Part shown: positions 9,266 to 16,623 of the stretch, piece by piece
Layout: every line of letters starts with the position of its first letter
Numbering within the stretch: position 1 is the stretch's first letter
Virus record (IMG/VR): IMGVR_UViG_3300025322_000532
Coordinates: 1-52,689 of that record
From: a virus
Strand: one strand, 5' to 3'
DNA: 52,689 nt
Translations under genes and position numbers: made by a program
The notes under the pieces: generated by a model
Seen by the model: only the letters and a program-made list of their open reading frames with translations
Database searches by the model: none
What the model was told of the DNA's origin: nothing

Positions 9266-9624
9266 TTGGTTGAAGTCATATCGGGATTGAGATCCTCTAC
9301 CGTTAGCTGAGTGATACCTACTGTTTCTTTCGCGTAGTCGAAACACTTTCGCTGGAAATAGAAGAGCACTTCAAGAGCAAAATCGACCGCGTATTGATCC
9401 CATCCGAATCGAGCCACGAAATCTTCGTGGCGGCCTAGTTCTATATATCGAGTAAAACCAACGAAGTTTGGGATTGGACCGCTATCTACAGTGCATCTAT
9501 ATTGCGCGTCCCAAATCTCAAGGATTAGGTCTATTTTCCAAGTCTTATCAGTCGCAATATCGAGTAGCTTTTTGATATTGATTCCAACTGCTTGGCAATG
9601 GACTGCAAATTCTTTTTCGTTCAT
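9262..9624 (-). CDS. hypothetical protein, AT-richer than neighbours
   Basis: A 120-aa protein I do not recognise. It is helical and aromatic-rich (DFALEVLFYFQRKCFDYAKE). Base composition is clearly AT-richer than the flanking sugar genes, suggesting a recent insertion. It sits in the cassette between the methyltransferase and the sugar kinase and its stop overlaps the kinase start, so it is probably expressed with them. Confidence 0.65.
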   Translation of the reverse strand: MNEKEFAVHCQAVGINIKKLLDIATDKTWKIDLILEIWDAQYRCTVDSGPIPNFVGFTRYIELGRHEDFVARFGWDQYAVDFALEVLFYFQRKCFDYAKETVGITQLTVEDLNPDMTSTK

Positions 9625-9657
9625 TACGATACCCCATGAATCCGAAGACTTCGATCC

Positions 9658-10230
9658 TTATAGGCCCTCAGACGGAGGCTTAGAGAATACTTGGCAATTC
9701 GCGGCGAGCCACATTTGAGGACTCGGAATCAGCTGCCAGGCGAGCTTGAGTTTGATCGTCAGGTCCTCGCGGTAGTGCAACCTCCGACCGTCAAACATCG
9801 TGCGCCAATAGTCGGCCCCTTTGAGATGCACATGCCCGTTCCCGGCCTGGCCGGGTGAGGCCGCGCTGAAGATCAGGAGTCCACCTTCAATGACATGATG
9901 GGCAATGTTCGCGACGAAGGTCTCGGCATACATCTCAGGGATGTGTTCGGCGGTCTCCAGGCAGAGGACGTAGGCGAACTGCCGGGCGAGATCCAGGGGG
10001 GTCGCGAGGTCCGTCCGGTAATCTGGGGGCTTGGCGATCTGATCGACTCCAACCGCCTCCACCCCCAAAGACCGGGCGAACTCCACCATCGCCCCGGTCC
10101 CGCTGCCGATGTCGAGGAGGGTCGGCGGGATTCCGAACAACGCAAATATCCCCATAAGCGCCCGGCGGTTCCACGGATCGAACGGCCGCAGTAAATCCAA
10201 CCATTCGTCCTCGGTCGGCTGGTTGCTCAT
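9658..10230 (-). CDS. class I SAM-dependent methyltransferase
   Basis: About 190 aa with motif I LLDIGSGTGAMVEFARSLG, an acidic motif II (AVGVDQ) and a motif IV region (YVLCLETAEHIPE), typical of small class I methyltransferases. The ETAEHI pattern is common in methyltransferases acting on sugars or small molecules rather than on DNA. As first gene of the sugar cassette it may methylate a glycan, for example to cap a chain. I prefer the ATG at 10230 to the GTG five codons upstream; the evidence is not decisive. Confidence 0.75.
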   Translation of the reverse strand: MSNQPTEDEWLDLLRPFDPWNRRALMGIFALFGIPPTLLDIGSGTGAMVEFARSLGVEAVGVDQIAKPPDYRTDLATPLDLARQFAYVLCLETAEHIPEMYAETFVANIAHHVIEGGLLIFSAASPGQAGNGHVHLKGADYWRTMFDGRRLHYREDLTIKLKLAWQLIPSPQMWLAANCQVFSKPPSEGL

Positions 10231-10402
10231 ACTCACTTGTCCCACCAGCAGTTCTCATAGCCGGCATCGGCGCCGGTCAGGCGATCCCAGAATTCAACCA
10301 AGAGTTCAAATGGGAGAGAGACCCAAAGACCGAGGCTGTCACGAAGCAGCCTCAAACGTACGCGCAGGGGAATTCGTGGTTCGGGTGATCGTCCCAAAAA
10401 GA

Positions 10403-10434
10403 AGCCCGAGGCGCATTCTAGCACGCCTCGGGCT
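10403..10434 (-). terminator. intrinsic terminator after the capsid gene
   Basis: An 11-bp perfect stem (AGCCCGAGGCG with CGCCTCGGGCT) closes a 10-nt loop. On the minus strand it is followed by TTCTTTTT. It lies 19 bases past the capsid stop codon. It separates the highly expressed head genes from the sugar cassette, so that cassette either relies on read-through or has its own promoter in the next 170 bases, where I see no convincing one. Confidence 0.9.
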
Positions 10435-10453
10435 GTAGACCACCTACGAGTTT

Positions 10454-11908
10454 CTAGTTCCAGTCGGTGTACAGGCTCGGGGCCGGCCGAGACGTTACGC
10501 CGCCGTCCACGAAGTACGGATCCTCAGGGTGGACGTCCCTCGGGTGCTGCAGAGGCTCGTACCGAACGTTCTGAATCCGGCCCGCAATCTGCGGGGTCCG
10601 GAGCACGATTCTCGGCTCGATCTTGGACTCCCAGACCACGCACCAGTTCACGTTGTCCCAGGTCCAGAGATACATGCCGTCATCGGTCCAGAACTGATTG
10701 GTGAGCCGACCCTGCACCATCGCCTGGGTCGCCCCGGCCCGATAGTCAAAGTGCTGCCAGAAGGTGACGGGAGTCGCGCCCATTGCGGTGAGCGGCACGA
10801 GGTAGACGTCGCTCGCGAACTGGCCGCCGTTGATCGCCGCGGCATCGGCTTCGGTTTCCTCCAGGATGAAATCATCCAGGACCACCGGGACTCGAACCCC
10901 ATCGACCAACAGGTAGTTACCATTCCGCATCGCGTCCCGCAGTGCTACCTGATCGGGGCCGTTGATCACCAGCCGCTCGTTCCCGGTCGTATTGCAGCGG
11001 TAGCTGTAATATTCGCAGGCCCAGATGTCGGTGATCTCCCAGAACAAGGCGGTCCGCATGACCCAGGTCCAGCGCGCCGGATTGAGTCCGGTCGATTGGG
11101 CGATGTGGTTGACGAACCGCCACATGGTCGTCATCACCCGCACGATGTCGGGGCTGGTCGCTGAATCGCTGACCAGGCCGTAGTTGAAGTTCTTGACATC
11201 GGATCTCAGCGAAGGGCAGTCCTGGCCGGTCAGTGCGTCCTGCTTGTTCGTTCCGATCAGAAGATCGAGGCCCTGAAACTCCTCGTAGCCTCCGCCCGCG
11301 CTGTTGTTGGCCGGGGATCCGACGTAAGTCTGACGCCCGAGCCGGTTCGAGAACGCGATCCCGAGCTCCAGCATCCGGGCGAGAACCTCCGCGCCCGCCG
11401 CCAGCTGGGCCTGTCCCGATAGATTCGGGAAGATCGAGGCCCCGAGTTCCGGAGCCAGGGGATCGTTCAGGAGCCGCAGGTCATTGAACTCCCCGCGGCT
11501 GATCAGCTGCCCGATCCGGTTGATCTCGAGCTCCCGGCTCATGAACGAGTAACGCCCAAACGGAGCGGTTTGCAGACAGGTCTTGAGCTGGCCGGCGGTC
11601 TCCGGGTCATCGCAGACATTCACCGGAACGGTCCCGGTCACGTCCTGAAAGCCCGTGATGTAGCCGAACAGCGGGTGAGTGAATTGGCTGGCGAACGTGG
11701 GCAGGATTGCCGCCAATCCATTCGGGGCGATCCGGGTATGGAAGAGGTCACGCTCGACTCCCTCCACTCCGAACAGCCCGCCCGGGCCGTGCATATACGC
11801 CCCGACCGGGGTTCCCGAAGCCGTCACCTTCTGTTGGAAGGAGCCGCCGTTCAGGATGAGCTGCTTCAGGGCTTCGGTGACTTGCTCTTGTGTCGCGTTA
11901 GGGAACAT
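10454..11908 (-). CDS. major capsid protein
   Basis: The 484-aa product follows the protease-scaffold gene and is followed by a strong terminator, the usual setting of a major capsid gene. The sequence fits a large capsid protein: a helical N-terminus (TQEQVTEALKQLILNGGSFQ), long beta-rich regions and aromatic clusters (WVMRTALFWEITDIWACEYYSY). It lacks an easily recognised HK97 signature, so the call rests on position and length. A GAGGTGG ribosome site precedes the ATG. Confidence 0.78.
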   Translation of the reverse strand: MFPNATQEQVTEALKQLILNGGSFQQKVTASGTPVGAYMHGPGGLFGVEGVERDLFHTRIAPNGLAAILPTFASQFTHPLFGYITGFQDVTGTVPVNVCDDPETAGQLKTCLQTAPFGRYSFMSRELEINRIGQLISRGEFNDLRLLNDPLAPELGASIFPNLSGQAQLAAGAEVLARMLELGIAFSNRLGRQTYVGSPANNSAGGGYEEFQGLDLLIGTNKQDALTGQDCPSLRSDVKNFNYGLVSDSATSPDIVRVMTTMWRFVNHIAQSTGLNPARWTWVMRTALFWEITDIWACEYYSYRCNTTGNERLVINGPDQVALRDAMRNGNYLLVDGVRVPVVLDDFILEETEADAAAINGGQFASDVYLVPLTAMGATPVTFWQHFDYRAGATQAMVQGRLTNQFWTDDGMYLWTWDNVNWCVVWESKIEPRIVLRTPQIAGRIQNVRYEPLQHPRDVHPEDPYFVDGGVTSRPAPSLYTDWN

Positions 11909-11947
11909 GAGTCCACCTCATTTCGTTATCGGATTTGGTCGTTCGAT

Positions 11948-14065
11948 TCAACGCGGGATCGCCGCGGCCTCGCTCTGCGGAGGCCCGAAGGTCTCCGTGA
12001 CCCAGGACTGCTTGGACGGCCCGGGCTTGGCCTCGACCAGTTCCTTGTCCTTGGGTTTCTCCTCATCGACCACGGTCTCTTTGGCCTGCGAGAGCCGCCT
12101 CGACCAGATGGGGATGAACTCCTTGACATCCGCCCGCGGCCGGAGGGTCTCGGCCACCTTCTCGTCATCGCTCTTCGCGAGCGCGGTCAGGGCCTTTCCC
12201 ATCGCCAGGATCGTCTGAGACTGGTCCTTCAGGAGTTCACTCAATTCCTTGAGCTCCAGCTTCTGGGCGACCGCGGCCGCGATCTGATCGACGGTGGGGA
12301 CGGCCTTTAGATCTCCAGGTCCGTCACCCACGCCCGCGCCTTCTTCCTCGTCGCCGCCATCATCGGCCAGGCGCTCCAGCGTGTCTGAGAGTTCCTTGTA
12401 CTCCACTCCCAGACTCTCCAGCGCTTTGCCCCGGCCCTCGGTCTCGCCTTCCAGTTTCTTGACTCGTTCCTCGCCGAGGGCCTCGACCAAGAAACCACGT
12501 CGTTCAGGATTGAATCCCATGTCGGCTATCTCCTTCTGTAGAGTTTCGATGTCGGTCCATTCGTTCGCGGCGTGCTCCCTCGGGAGATAGCTGGCCTCGA
12601 ACGTGCGGTACTTCCGGATCACTCCGTTGGTCTTATCGTAATCGAAATTGATTAGGCCGTGGCTCATGGCGAGATCGTGATGGGCCGCGAGTTGGGTGAT
12701 CCGCTCCGCTTCCTTCGCGGTCAGAGGTCCGCTCATCATCAGGAATCCGTCGGCGTAGTCGATCCAGTCCGCCGGCAGATCGTGGGCACCCTCTTTCGTG
12801 TGCCAGGGCCAGAGTTCCGGCATCCGCTTCGGATCCGCGGTAGCCCACTCCACGAATTCCTTGTGCGCGGCCTCGCTCAGGATCTGGCCGCCCAGCTTCG
12901 GCTCGGCCGGCTTGTCCCGATCCCGGAACTTGTTGGAGACCCATCCAAACCAGCGCCAGGAGCCGTCGAGGGCTTTCTCGACCCGGAATCCCGAGGACTT
13001 ACCTTCGGCCGGTGCCCCAATCCCCATCTTCTTGGCCGCGGCCCGGATCTTAGGCAGTGCCTTGCGAGCGATCTCAGCCGACCTCCCGCCGCGGTTGATC
13101 TGCTGGGAAGCCCGGGCCAGCGCATTGCGGACATGAGCCGCATCGTGGATTGGATAATGGCGCAGCGAACGAGGGGCTGTTCGACCGTCCTCATCCCTCT
13201 TTCCGCCTGGCTCAATGTAGGCGAAGTCCGAGTCTGGCAGGTTGTTGATCGAAGCCCGGGTGATCTTTGCCTTCTGCAGAGCCTCTTTGATCCGGGCGAG
13301 GAAGCCGGTTTCCTCGGTACTCTTATCCTCGGGCGGATTCTCGAGCCGGGTCTTCATCTCTTCGCCAAGCGAAACGATGCGGTCGCCCAGTTCACCCGGC
13401 TCACTCTTGGCAAGGACATTCCCGACCAGCATCTCGAAGTCTCCGGTCACGTCCCGGATGGCTCTGGCTTCATGGAGCGCGTCGCGATACGAGTCCAGCT
13501 CATCGAAGGTCGTGGCCCCGTTCGCGGGCAACTCGGGCATGTGAGACATACCCTCACCGGGATCGGGATAATGGATCATCTTGTCGTCAATGACGGTCGT
13601 GAGGGGGCCGGTTGGCGCAACCACATCCTTTGTCATTGTCGTGGTGGGGCGCACGAAACTCATGATGTCGCCGGGATCCGTGACTCGGATCGATTGGCCG
13701 TCGATGTCTTTCCCGGAAAGCGCGGCTGCAATCTCGGCGGCCGCCTGCTCCTGGCTGACACTCTGATCCAGCGGTTCCTCTTCCGCGAGCACTCTCATGT
13801 CCTCTAGGCTCAGGGGTTCGTTGTTCTCCTGCTTCGTCATCGCCCGGTTGAGCCGCCGATCCTCCAACCGCCGCTGCTTGCGCCGCTGCTTCGCGTTCAA
13901 AGCCAACTCCTTATCGATCAGTTCGTCGATGTCTTTGCCTGAGACAATGGACTCATGGCATACCGCAATCGCCCTTGGTTTGGACAGTCCGGACCGCCGC
14001 TGAATGTCCTCGACACAGCGATCCATCTTCGCCCATTGGCTTTTTGGGACGTTTGAGTACGGCAC
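11948..14065 (-). CDS. prohead protease fused to N-terminal extension and scaffold
   Basis: The 705-aa protein has three parts. The N-terminal part includes DSDFAYIEPGGK and PRSLRHYPIHDAAHVRNALAR, a conserved phage domain found with XkdF-type prohead proteins. The middle (WRWFGWVSNKFRDRD ... PELWPWHT ... DLAMSHGLINFDYD) matches XkdF-like prohead serine proteases, with candidate catalytic His in PWHT and Ser in MSHG. The C-terminal 200 residues are charged coiled coil (LEGETEGRGKALESLGVEYK) as expected for an internal scaffold. It directly precedes the capsid gene, so cleavage and assembly functions are likely combined in one chain. Confidence 0.8.
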   Translation of the reverse strand: MPYSNVPKSQWAKMDRCVEDIQRRSGLSKPRAIAVCHESIVSGKDIDELIDKELALNAKQRRKQRRLEDRRLNRAMTKQENNEPLSLEDMRVLAEEEPLDQSVSQEQAAAEIAAALSGKDIDGQSIRVTDPGDIMSFVRPTTTMTKDVVAPTGPLTTVIDDKMIHYPDPGEGMSHMPELPANGATTFDELDSYRDALHEARAIRDVTGDFEMLVGNVLAKSEPGELGDRIVSLGEEMKTRLENPPEDKSTEETGFLARIKEALQKAKITRASINNLPDSDFAYIEPGGKRDEDGRTAPRSLRHYPIHDAAHVRNALARASQQINRGGRSAEIARKALPKIRAAAKKMGIGAPAEGKSSGFRVEKALDGSWRWFGWVSNKFRDRDKPAEPKLGGQILSEAAHKEFVEWATADPKRMPELWPWHTKEGAHDLPADWIDYADGFLMMSGPLTAKEAERITQLAAHHDLAMSHGLINFDYDKTNGVIRKYRTFEASYLPREHAANEWTDIETLQKEIADMGFNPERRGFLVEALGEERVKKLEGETEGRGKALESLGVEYKELSDTLERLADDGGDEEEGAGVGDGPGDLKAVPTVDQIAAAVAQKLELKELSELLKDQSQTILAMGKALTALAKSDDEKVAETLRPRADVKEFIPIWSRRLSQAKETVVDEEKPKDKELVEAKPGPSKQSWVTETFGPPQSEAAAIPR

Positions 14066-14094
14066 TTTCGCTGATTGTAGATACTTTCCCCTTT

Positions 14095-14628
14095 CTACGT
14101 CAAGCGGAGGGATCGCCGAATCGCGAGCCGGATCAGGTTCTCGTGGTTCTTTTGTCGGCGTCTTGCGATCTCAATATCGAAGTCTCGAGCCTGGGTCCCC
14201 GGATGCTGGACCGCCCGCGCAAACGCCACCGGACCGGAGGCCCCGCCTGCCCTGGAACTGATTATCCGAGGTCGAGTCTTGGCCTTGAAACCAGTCTGGA
14301 ACCGGAGCCTACGCGCTCGCCGGGGCCGGATCAAATGCGGGCGAGTTCCGCGGGTGACGTAGGTATACGCCTCCTGGTTTGTGGAAACCAATACCTCCAA
14401 GTCGGCACCCGTCAACCGCGGTCCCTCCTTGCGGAATGACGGCTTGTGCTCCCAGGTTTTTACCGTCTTCTGAAAGTCATCCCGAATGATATTGCCGGTG
14501 TGATCTAGCGCGTCCTTGAGTTCACGCTGAAGCCGGGCCAGATCGATCAGCTTGGCGACCTTCGGCAGGATCGGAATGAACTTGATGTCAGCCAACGGGA
14601 ACCCACTCGTCTTCCAAGAAGAGCTCAA
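14095..14628 (-). CDS. HK97 gp10-like head-tail protein
   Basis: The 177-aa basic protein has the family's usual features: a helical N-terminal half (LARLQRELKDALDHTGNIIRDDFQKTV) and the late motif AVQHPGTQARDFDIEIARRR, matching the HPGxxARPF-type signature of HK97 gp10-like proteins involved in head-tail joining. It begins within the last 41 bases of the MuF gene. In most siphoviruses this gene lies after the capsid gene; here it is before the protease. Confidence 0.72.
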   Translation of the reverse strand: MSSSWKTSGFPLADIKFIPILPKVAKLIDLARLQRELKDALDHTGNIIRDDFQKTVKTWEHKPSFRKEGPRLTGADLEVLVSTNQEAYTYVTRGTRPHLIRPRRARRLRFQTGFKAKTRPRIISSRAGGASGPVAFARAVQHPGTQARDFDIEIARRRQKNHENLIRLAIRRSLRLT

Positions 14629-16261
14629 TCTGACAGCGGCAGTTCGAATTGTGGGAAATCAAGCCTTCAACGATGAAGGAATGATCTTCTTCTACCCGGA
14701 GGTCATAGAGCGGAGTGCCTGCCAGTAGTGCTCCAGTGAGCAATACTTGTTGGGGCGTTCCTTCCGAGGTCGTTTCCAGAATTCTTTTCCGCAGATGACG
14801 CAATGATGAGCCATTCGCGTATTTGGCCGGGGATGAAGTCTCGCGTGTTCGGAGCTTGTAAGGAGCTTTAAGTTCTCTAAGCGATCGTCGGTCGGATCGT
14901 GATCGACGTGATGAATAACCATCCCTTTCGGAATAGATCCATGTGCCACCATCCATACCCATTGATAACGGTAGATCGTTCTCCTCTTCGCGCCATCCCA
15001 AAAAAGAGCATATATCCGTCCGTCCAATTTCTTGTTTCGGAAATGTTCCTTCCTTAGATCGTCGAAAGCCCTCCTGCGCTGGATTCCAGCTTGTCGGATA
15101 CCACTCAGGATGCGTTTGCGTTGATTGACGTTCCGCCATTGGAGTTTGGCTTTGCGGGACATGCCGCAGCTCAGACATTCGTCCGCGCGAAAGTCTTTCT
15201 TCTTTCCACAGTGGCAAATCCGAGAACAAGATGTACAGATGTCCGACTGGCGATCCTTGCGATAGCTTGTCCCGCATCGCGTACAGATTTGAGGCATAGT
15301 CTAGAGTATACACCGACAACCGTTTATTGGCTATGTTATCCGTCCTCTGCCAACCGAATTGAGTAAGCCACCGATGATCTGACGTGCAACCGATCCATTC
15401 ACCGCTGGGAGCTAAGAGCCAGGCCTGTCGGTGTATAGGTCTTGAAAAGCTGATGATCGTCTCCAAGACAGTACGCCAACGACCTCGATGAGTAAGAACC
15501 TGATCTCCAATTACCACGTCACGAATTGGTATCTGGCCTCTATTTGTCAGAACGCGGGAATTAGAAGTTGTGATGCAATGGCATTGATCCGAGCCGTCCG
15601 CTGGCAAGCCGCCAGTGAGAGCCAGCATCTCATTCCACGAGCCGTACTCGCGGGCCTTCGGCGGGCAGGTCGCGCAGTGCTGGGCACCGGGATCGAGTAA
15701 TCGCCGCACCGGAACCGTATCCGCTTGCAAGCTCTCACGCATCGATTCCTGAACCCCGAGCCACACCGCGGTCCAGTAGGCCCCGGTATACAACCCGACC
15801 CGGCTCGCCCAGGCCAGGCCGCGGTCATCCGCGAGCTGGCCGAGAGTCAAGCCACCGACTTCGGGATCGCTGAGGTCCGCTCCGATGTAGGGGAGCAAAC
15901 TACTGATCAGGAACCCGGAGTTGAGGTTCAGCGCGGCTGCCAGCGCGACCGCTTGGGCAATCCCGGACCCTGTCCCGAACCCCAGCTTGAACGCGTTCGG
16001 GAATTCTTTGCGGGCCAGCTGATCGAGCTGGACTTCCAGGTCAACCAGCGCGGTGGCGACCGCCGCATCATCGGACAACGAGAGCGCGGAGTAGGCCGCG
16101 ATCCACGCCAAGAGAACGGCAGTCAGCTTCCGACGGTATTCCTCCGTCTCCTCTTCGGCAAGGCCGGGTTCGCCGATCAGTTGCTTCTGCCAAACGTCTG
16201 AGGCTTGTAGTAGTTCTAACGAGGCCTGAATGACCCGCGAAGAATCAGCAATGATCATCAC
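14588..16261 (-). CDS. MuF-like head morphogenesis protein interrupted by an intein
   Basis: The 557-aa precursor contains a 247-aa extein and a 310-aa intein. The extein is a Mu F-like minor head protein: helical N-terminus, CATCPPKAREYGSWNEM, and after splicing QCH-SNCRC, the conserved C-terminal Cys/His motif of the family. The intein runs from Cys229 to Asn538 and interrupts precisely that motif, a typical site for inteins because the residues are essential. The +1 residue is Ser539. MuF proteins act in head assembly beside the portal, in agreement with its position. Confidence 0.88.
   Translation of the reverse strand: MMIIADSSRVIQASLELLQASDVWQKQLIGEPGLAEEETEEYRRKLTAVLLAWIAAYSALSLSDDAAVATALVDLEVQLDQLARKEFPNAFKLGFGTGSGIAQAVALAAALNLNSGFLISSLLPYIGADLSDPEVGGLTLGQLADDRGLAWASRVGLYTGAYWTAVWLGVQESMRESLQADTVPVRRLLDPGAQHCATCPPKAREYGSWNEMLALTGGLPADGSDQCHCITTSNSRVLTNRGQIPIRDVVIGDQVLTHRGRWRTVLETIISFSRPIHRQAWLLAPSGEWIGCTSDHRWLTQFGWQRTDNIANKRLSVYTLDYASNLYAMRDKLSQGSPVGHLYILFSDLPLWKEERLSRGRMSELRHVPQSQTPMAERQSTQTHPEWYPTSWNPAQEGFRRSKEGTFPKQEIGRTDICSFLGWREEENDLPLSMGMDGGTWIYSERDGYSSRRSRSDRRSLRELKAPYKLRTRETSSPAKYANGSSLRHLRKRILETTSEGTPQQVLLTGALLAGTPLYDLRVEEDHSFIVEGLISHNSNCRCQIELFLEDEWVPVG
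14648..15577 (-). mobile_element. intein in MuF
   Basis: Splicing blocks are visible: block A CITTSNSRVLTNRGQIP with Cys1, block B GCTSDHRWLT (TxxH type), GWQRTDNIANKRLSV closing the N-terminal half, and blocks F/G in TPLYDLRVEEDHSFIVEG ending LISHN, then Ser+1. About 95 N-terminal and 25 C-terminal residues are canonical. The 200 residues between are not a recognisable in-frame endonuclease; they are the alternative-frame reading of a nested HNH gene. Splicing is inferred from these motifs. Confidence 0.9.
14692..15297 (-). CDS. HNH homing endonuclease nested out of frame in the intein
   Basis: The 201-aa protein starts with zinc ribbons (CTRCGTSY, CTSC, CHCGKK, CLSCG), then an HNH domain (HGSIPKGMVIHHVDHDPTDD, RLENLKLLTSSEHARLH), and ends with a zinc finger (CVICGKEFW ... 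YCSLEHYW). It reads in the +1 frame relative to the intein frame and lies entirely within it. A TAG two codons upstream closes its own frame, so it must start internally. I see no Shine-Dalgarno site. A TATACT box 7 bases before the ATG could permit a leaderless transcript, though the -35 is poor. Base composition is AT-richer than the extein, as for a mobile gene. Confidence 0.88.
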   Translation of the reverse strand: MPQICTRCGTSYRKDRQSDICTSCSRICHCGKKKDFRADECLSCGMSRKAKLQWRNVNQRKRILSGIRQAGIQRRRAFDDLRKEHFRNKKLDGRIYALFWDGAKRRTIYRYQWVWMVAHGSIPKGMVIHHVDHDPTDDRLENLKLLTSSEHARLHPRPNTRMAHHCVICGKEFWKRPRKERPNKYCSLEHYWQALRSMTSG

Positions 16262-16617
16262 ATCAGGAGCAGATCTTCCTCGTCCTGCTCCAGTAACCGT
16301 TCCAGCCGTTTCTGTTCAACGGTCTTAAAGTAGCCCCGCCAGTAATCTTTCGCCGACCGTTGATCGCCGGCTTCGGCCTCATTCATCATCGCCGCGGCCC
16401 GGAGCCGCGCCTCGGTTGGCGATAGATTAAGAATCTGTCTGAAGTAGTCGATCCAGAAATCCAGGACATCCCGATGCCAGCGGAAATAACGCCGCCGATC
16501 AATTCCGGGCAGAACGAGAACGCCCCCGGCCACAGCCACAACCTCGGGAGCCGGAACCGGAGGCACCGCGGCGGTCGTCGTGAACGACCAGAGGAGCGAG
16601 CTATCAAGGACATCCAT
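16258..16617 (-). CDS. hypothetical protein before MuF
   Basis: A 119-aa protein with a proline/valine-rich start (VPPVPAPEVVAVAGGVLVLPG) followed by charged helices (DYWRGYFKTVEQKRLERLLEQDEED). Its stop overlaps the MuF start codon, so the two are translationally coupled and may act together in head assembly. I do not recognise the family. Confidence 0.65.
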   Translation of the reverse strand: MDVLDSSLLWSFTTTAAVPPVPAPEVVAVAGGVLVLPGIDRRRYFRWHRDVLDFWIDYFRQILNLSPTEARLRAAAMMNEAEAGDQRSAKDYWRGYFKTVEQKRLERLLEQDEEDLLLM

Positions 16618-16623
16618 TCCACG

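Noticed and set aside
10233-10424. 63-codon open frame between capsid terminator and methyltransferase
   Set aside because: Its start codon lies within the terminator hairpin and it has no ribosome site; the peptide has no motif. Its stop lies neatly before the methyltransferase ATG, so a small doubt remains.
12659-13807. 382-codon plus-strand frame
   Set aside because: Antisense to the protease-scaffold gene, no motif, no ribosome site.
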